Of a stretch of DNA of 55,634 nucleotides, positions 51,734-55,634 are shown in pieces. Position 1 is the stretch's first letter. Every line of letters begins with the position of its first letter. Location: positions 1-55,634 of the forward strand of contig JADIMW010000067.1 of NCBI GenBank assembly GCA_017694415.1, read 5' to 3'. Both the position numbers and the translations under genes were made by a program. Below the pieces are notes generated by a model. It did not search any database and was not told the origin of the DNA. It was given only the letters and a program-made list of their open reading frames with translations. This DNA is from Candidatus Caccoplasma merdipullorum. GTDB taxonomy: Bacteria > Bacteroidota > Bacteroidia > Bacteroidales > G3-4614.

Positions 51734-53119
51734 CTACTGCTTGGGAACTATTCGCATGTGCGCCGCCGGATAACGGAGCGTAAGACAGCTCGCTTCGGTC
51801 ATTACAACCGCGTCGGTGTTTCGGATACCGGCACTCTTCAAGTCGAGTTTCTGGTGTCCGAACGGAACATGCGCCCAACGCGTTACGAACTCGGGGTCGA
51901 ATACGAACCCGTAGTCGCTCATGCCGCAGTCGTCGAACACTTCCGAGTAAAGGACATAGAATTTCCCGAATTTCGAACGTATCTCCGAGAAGTCTATTCC
52001 CCATTTTACATACTCGTCATCGGCCGCAATCACTTTTGTTACTTCCAGTTTGTTGATACGTCCGATAAAGTCGCTGCCGCCTATGAGAACTTTACGTTTA
52101 TTGCCTCCGTTTCCGGTAAATGCCTCTTTCATTATATCGATAAGGTCGTCCTGTGTCAGTTCCTTAGAGGGGTCGAACTCGTACTCCTTTCCTGCCTGCC
52201 ACCATATTCCGCCGGTAAGCGAAACATTCTCCTTTTTGCGCGAATCGTACAGCGTGCGTTTTACGCCGAACATAAAGGTCTTCTCCATTCCGAGGCGCAT
52301 GTCGTATATGGCGGCTTCTTCCGAATCGGAAAAGTCCCACTGTACCTCTTTTGCCGCAATCTTCTGGAATGTGGACTGTTCTACCTGTATTTTGAATATC
52401 TGGCAGTTGTTCTGCTCTTTTACGGGCAATGCCTCGAACTGTGCGGTCTGGACATCGAGCTCGGTTGCCGCGCGCCCCATTCTGATAAGGGTTGTGGAAG
52501 CGGGTATCGACGGTACGCAGTTTTCTATGCTTCCTATCTTCTTGCCGTTTATTGCATATACGTTAAGCGTGCCGTTCTCCTCTTTGCTCGTGATATAGAG
52601 GACGAGGTCGGACTTTGACCGGGTAGTCCCGTCGCTTTCGTACCCTTTTACTCCCTGAACCATGATTGTTTCGGATACTTCGAATATATCATTGTTCGAG
52701 GTGTCGATTGTAACTTTCTGCGCTGCCGATGTGGCGCTGCCCGACTCCGGCTCGGTATATGCCTTGCTCATAGTCGCCTTTGTGGGTTTTATATCTACCG
52801 AGTAATAATCGACCACCATAGAACTGGCTTTCCTCGCTCCCGCCCATCGCGACAACTGGTCGATTGGCGTTGACATGGGGCGTATCTTGGTTATTCGGTC
52901 GTCTATTTCGTTTTTTATCAGACCGTCGCTTTCGCGCAGCGTCAGATCGCGCGTAAGGGGTTCACCCGATATGATTTTACCGCCGCCGACCGTAGGTATT
53001 ACCGCTGCCAGAACGCACGAGGCTTCTCCCGATACGAAACTCAACAGCAATGCTATCGCTACTAATGACAATACCACCCAAATCGGGTTTTCTTTTACAT
53101 ATTTAAAAACTTTGTTCAT
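51734..53119 (-). CDS. Major capsid protein, SU10-like family, with N-terminal hydrophobic segment
   Basis: The 461-residue product resembles HK97-fold capsid proteins of the SU10/DUF5309 type: M-S-T-P-I-D-Q-L-S-R-W-A-G-A-R-K-A early, a long helix E-E-A-A-I-Y-D-M-R-L-G-M-E-K-T-F-M-F-G-V-K-R, and a late G-K-F-Y-V-L-Y-S-E-V-F-D-D-C-G-M. Unusually, residues 13-35 form a strongly hydrophobic helix (V-V-L-S-L-V-A-I-A-L-L-L-S-F-V), which looks like a membrane anchor or uncleaved signal. It follows the scaffold-like gene by 80 bp. The capsid call is supported by its neighbours. Confidence 0.78.
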   Translation of the reverse strand: MNKVFKYVKENPIWVVLSLVAIALLLSFVSGEASCVLAAVIPTVGGGKIISGEPLTRDLTLRESDGLIKNEIDDRITKIRPMSTPIDQLSRWAGARKASSMVVDYYSVDIKPTKATMSKAYTEPESGSATSAAQKVTIDTSNNDIFEVSETIMVQGVKGYESDGTTRSKSDLVLYITSKEENGTLNVYAINGKKIGSIENCVPSIPASTTLIRMGRAATELDVQTAQFEALPVKEQNNCQIFKIQVEQSTFQKIAAKEVQWDFSDSEEAAIYDMRLGMEKTFMFGVKRTLYDSRKKENVSLTGGIWWQAGKEYEFDPSKELTQDDLIDIMKEAFTGNGGNKRKVLIGGSDFIGRINKLEVTKVIAADDEYVKWGIDFSEIRSKFGKFYVLYSEVFDDCGMSDYGFVFDPEFVTRWAHVPFGHQKLDLKSAGIRNTDAVVMTEASCLTLRYPAAHMRIVPKQ

Positions 53120-53199
53120 AATTCAATTTTCTTTTTTTTTCTGGTAATTAATCTGTTTTGTTTGGTGCTGATGTGATGACTGTTGTGATGAATATGTCG

Positions 53200-53967
53200 T
53201 TACATATCCCAGACGCTTTTACGACGACGCAGACCGAATATGGGCGTAAGGTTGCCGGCTTCCGAATCGCCACGCGACGCCGCGCCTTTCAAACCGGGAA
53301 CGTTATCCCCTTCTTCCATCTCCTTGTCGAACATTATCCGCATGTTGCGTCCCTTTACTTCGCCTGCCTCTTGTGCGGAATCGATGTCTTCGTCGTAATT
53401 TATCCCTTTGTACAACGTATCGAGGAGTTCGTATGTAAACTCGCTCATGAAGACTTGTTCGCAGATACGGCATATCTTGCTGAGGAACATCTCGAAATCT
53501 CCTTCGCTCATTCCTTTGCTCTCTTTGAAGCGTTCAATGGCTCTTTCGCTGCGTTTCCAGTTTTCAGTTATCTCCTTCTCGGTTTCGCGTACCTGATTCA
53601 TACGGGCAAGATAATCATCGTTCTCCTTGCGTATTTCAGCCATACGTCTTTCATCGCCTGCACATTCGAGCATGTCTTTCCCGAAGTAGCGGACACATGC
53701 TATAAGGGGGTCTTCCCCTTCTACGACTTCCGATATGAAACTTCCCATCTTGGGATTGGAAATAAACAGGTTTGCAAGCGAACTCTGGTCTTTGCGCAAC
53801 TTGTCGTACTTCTCGTCGAGTTTGGTGTCGTATTCGGCCAGAATATCGAACAACTCCTCGTCGGTATCGAACGTCCTTTCGGGAAAGAGCCGGCTCAACC
53901 TCTTAATGACTATCTGACGCGAAGGCAACCCGTAACGTCTGTTTTCACTCTCATAATACCCTTTCAT
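53200..53967 (-). CDS. Putative scaffold/assembly protein
   Basis: The 255-residue product (start MKGYYESENRR at 53967) is highly charged and helical, with a coiled-coil middle (E-K-E-I-T-E-N-W-K-R-S-E-R-A-I-E-R-F-K-E-S) and a basic C-terminus (F-G-L-R-R-R-K-S). Such proteins directly before the capsid gene are usually scaffolding proteins. No protease motif is seen. It is the first gene of the capsid-to-lysis block and has overlapping dyad symmetries just upstream. Confidence 0.6.
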   Translation of the reverse strand: MKGYYESENRRYGLPSRQIVIKRLSRLFPERTFDTDEELFDILAEYDTKLDEKYDKLRKDQSSLANLFISNPKMGSFISEVVEGEDPLIACVRYFGKDMLECAGDERRMAEIRKENDDYLARMNQVRETEKEITENWKRSERAIERFKESKGMSEGDFEMFLSKICRICEQVFMSEFTYELLDTLYKGINYDEDIDSAQEAGEVKGRNMRIMFDKEMEEGDNVPGLKGAASRGDSEAGNLTPIFGLRRRKSVWDM

Positions 53968-53994
53968 AAATAAAAAATTTAAATTAAACATATA

Positions 53995-54021
53995 ACCATA
54001 CCGTATGGTGTTTTTACACCA
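53995..54021. promoter_or_regulatory. Overlapping dyads before the capsid-lysis operon
   Basis: ACCATA-CCG-TATGGT (53995-54009) and TGGTGT-TTTT-ACACCA (54006-54021) share TGGT (54006-54009). They lie 28-54 bp before the first capsid-block gene. They could be operators or mutually exclusive RNA hairpins. A weak -7 candidate, TTTCTTTG on the minus strand (54029-54022), abuts them. Confidence 0.45.
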
Positions 54022-54096
54022 CAAAGAAAATACGGCTTTAAGGGCACTTCGTGTTATATTTATAAAAAGAGAAGAATACGGAATAAATAAATTTAC

Positions 54097-54104
54097 TACC
54101 TTTG
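54097..54104 (+). promoter_or_regulatory. -7 box for fumarase gene
   Basis: TACCTTTG is a perfect TAnnTTTG; no clear -33 element is found. The predicted leader before the start at 54271 is about 160 nt and has no recognised structure. Confidence 0.45.
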
Positions 54105-54270
54105 TAGGATATAGGATGTGTCCGTCATAATCTGCTTGGCCTAATCGGATTTACGTTCGCTTGTTTTATTGTTTTACAGCATTTTAGAACGCGGTTTACC
54201 GGGCTTGCGTCGGATAGTCGGACTCAAGAATTGGCATATTAACAATTAACCATCAAAAAAAATAAAAGCT

Positions 54271-55634
54271 ATGGCTACAAAACCTTTTAAATATCAGGAA
54301 CCGTTTCCTTTGGAAGGGGACAACACCGAATATTACCTGCTTACAAAAGAGCATGTATCGGTAAAGGAGTGCGACGGCGAAAAGTTTGTACGCGTAACTC
54401 CCGAAGGGCTTACGCTGCTTGCCCGTACTGCAATGCGCGACGTATCGTTCTTGCTCCGCCGCGAGCACAATCTCATGGTAGCGAAAATACTCAGCGACCC
54501 TGAAGCAAGCGAAAACGACAAATATGTAGCTTTGACAATGCTGCGCAACGCCGAAGTTGCCGCCAAAGGACAACTTCCGTTCTGCCAGGATACAGGTACG
54601 GCAATCGTCATAGGCAAGAAGGGGCAGAACATCTATACCGGCGGAGGTGATGCCGAGGCTCTCTCGAAAGGGGTATATCTTACTTATACCGAGGAGAACC
54701 TGCGATACTCGCAGAATGCACCGCTGGACATGTACAACGAGGTTAATACCGGGTGCAACCTCCCTGCCCAGATAGACCTTTATGCTACCGACGGGGATGA
54801 ATACAAGTTCCTGTTTATCGCTAAAGGTGGAGGTTCGGCAAACAAGACTTATCTCTATCAGGAGACGAAAGCCCTGTTGAATCCTGCAACTCTTGTAAAA
54901 TTCCTCGTAGAGAAAATGAAGACTCTCGGTACGGCTGCCTGCCCTCCGTATCATATAGCTTTTGTAATCGGCGGCACATCGGCCGAAGCGAATCTTAAGG
55001 CCGTTAAACTTGCATCAGCCAAATATTACGACAACCTGCCTACGACGGGTAATGAGTACGGCCGCTCGTTCCGCGATATTGAACTGGAGAAGGAGGTTTT
55101 GAAAGCCGCTCAGGAATCGGGTATAGGTGCGCAGTTCGGAGGCAAGTATTTTGCTCACGACATACGCATTATCAGAATGTCGCGCCACGGTGCATCCTGT
55201 CCTGTGGGACTGGGTGTTTCCTGCTCGGCAGACCGAAACATAAAGGCTAAAATAAACAAGGACGGTATCTGGATTGAAAAGATGGACGACAATCCCGGCG
55301 AACTTATTCCGGAAGAATTGAGGAATGCAGGCGAAGGGAATGCCGTAAAAATCGACCTCAACCGCCCGATGAACGAGATTCTCGCGGAATTGACGAAATA
55401 CCCCGTAGCTACCCGCTTGTCGCTTAACGGAACGATTATTGTCGGCCGCGATATTGCTCATGCAAAACTGAAGGAGAGAATCGACCGCGGCGAGGGACTG
55501 CCCGAATATATAAAGAAACACCCGATTTATTATGCCGGACCGGCAAAGACCCCGGCAGGAATGCCGTCGGGTTCGTTCGGGCCGACAACGGCAGGGCGTA
55601 TGGACTCGTATGTGGATCTCTTCCAGGAGAACGG
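54271..55634 (+). CDS. Fumarate hydratase, class I (3' end beyond window)
   Basis: About 454 residues are visible of a [4Fe-4S] fumarase that interconverts fumarate and malate. Typical segments are [25 protein letters not shown] and [11 protein letters not shown], the first two carrying likely cluster Cys residues. The product fits the fused FumA/FumB type. It is divergent from the phage block and is the first core metabolic gene beyond it. In anaerobic Bacteroidales it serves the reductive branch leading to fumarate respiration. Confidence 0.95.
   Translation, partial: MATKPFKYQEPFPLEGDNTEYYLLTKEHVSVKECDGEKFVRVTPEGLTLLARTAMRDVSFLLRREHNLMVAKILSDPEASENDKYVALTMLRNAEVAAKGQLPFCQDTGTAIVIGKKGQNIYTGGGDAEALSKGVYLTYTEENLRYSQNAPLDMYNEVNTGCNLPAQIDLYATDGDEYKFLFIAKGGGSANKTYLYQETKALLNPATLVKFLVEKMKTLGTAACPPYHIAFVIGGTSAEANLKAVKLASAKYYDNLPTTGNEYGRSFRDIELEKEVLKAAQESGIGAQFGGKYFAHDIRIIRMSRHGASCPVGLGVSCSADRNIKAKINKDGIWIEKMDDNPGELIPEELRNAGEGNAVKIDLNRPMNEILAELTKYPVATRLSLNGTIIVGRDIAHAKLKERIDRGEGLPEYIKKHPIYYAGPAKTPAGMPSGSFGPTTAGRMDSYVDLFQEN

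Noticed and set aside
5226..53967. One conventional prophage spanning the window
   Set aside because: Between the phage-type genes lie essential genes in conserved Bacteroidales orders, and no integrase, repressor, replication gene or direct-repeat attachment site was seen.
1..55634. CRISPR arrays, insertion sequences, tRNA or rRNA genes
   Set aside because: No regularly spaced repeats, transposase frames, or tRNA T-loop/acceptor patterns were recognised on either strand.

Overview
The window is chromosomal DNA of an anaerobic member of the Bacteroidales. Supporting signs are a PPi-dependent phosphofructokinase, a GGGtGRT/Fe-S scaffold pair, a class I Fe-S fumarase, SUF Fe-S assembly, the gene orders rimP-nusA-infB-cvpA-sufBCDS and pdxJ-exbB-exbD-tonB-like, and many promoters of the Bacteroidetes type (-33 TTTG, about 19-20 nt, -7 TAnnTTTG). 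Genus is not resolved. No tRNA, rRNA, CRISPR array, insertion sequence or integrase was seen.

Layout. 1-3.3 kb: start of a secreted protein, a gene-poor stretch with a candidate structured RNA, then the GGGtGRT operon. 3.4-5.1 kb: pfp. 5.2-7.2 kb: an isolated phage large terminase. 7.3-9.9 kb: a small membrane protein, a twin-ATPase ABC protein and rpiB. 10.1-15.9 kb: a six-gene operon of uncharacterised exported proteins, including a WG-repeat protein. 16.2-21.1 kb: gpsA, lysS, a DUF4919-like protein, a low-molecular-weight phosphatase, rpmA and rplU. 21.4-26.0 kb: a P22-like portal and a divergent 868-residue probable virion protein. 26.1-36.2 kb: the rimP-to-suf superoperon. 36.6-43.1 kb: a YeiH-type transporter with its LysR regulator, a DUF45 metallopeptidase, nadK, and pdxJ-exbBD-tonB-like. 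43.2-45.1 kb: a candidate small RNA, a small hypothetical gene, and pheA behind a phenylalanine-rich leader peptide. 45.2-54.0 kb: a capsid-to-lysis phage block. The window ends inside fumarase.

The most striking feature is that a nearly complete short-tailed-phage particle gene set (terminase, portal, capsid, putative scaffold, connector-like proteins, fibre, endolysin, probable spanin, holin candidate; about 15 kb of coding sequence) is split into three loci set among core housekeeping genes. All frames are intact, the terminase catalytic motifs are preserved, and no integration, replication or repressor genes are visible. This layout is more like a domesticated, gene-transfer-agent-like system than a normal prophage. 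That reading is inference; the gene calls themselves rest on visible motifs and family resemblance.

Regulatory highlights are a textbook-style Phe attenuator before pheA, intrinsic-terminator hairpins in the rimP-nusA-infB leader, a LysR-type dyad before the YeiH gene, and overlapping dyads before the capsid operon.
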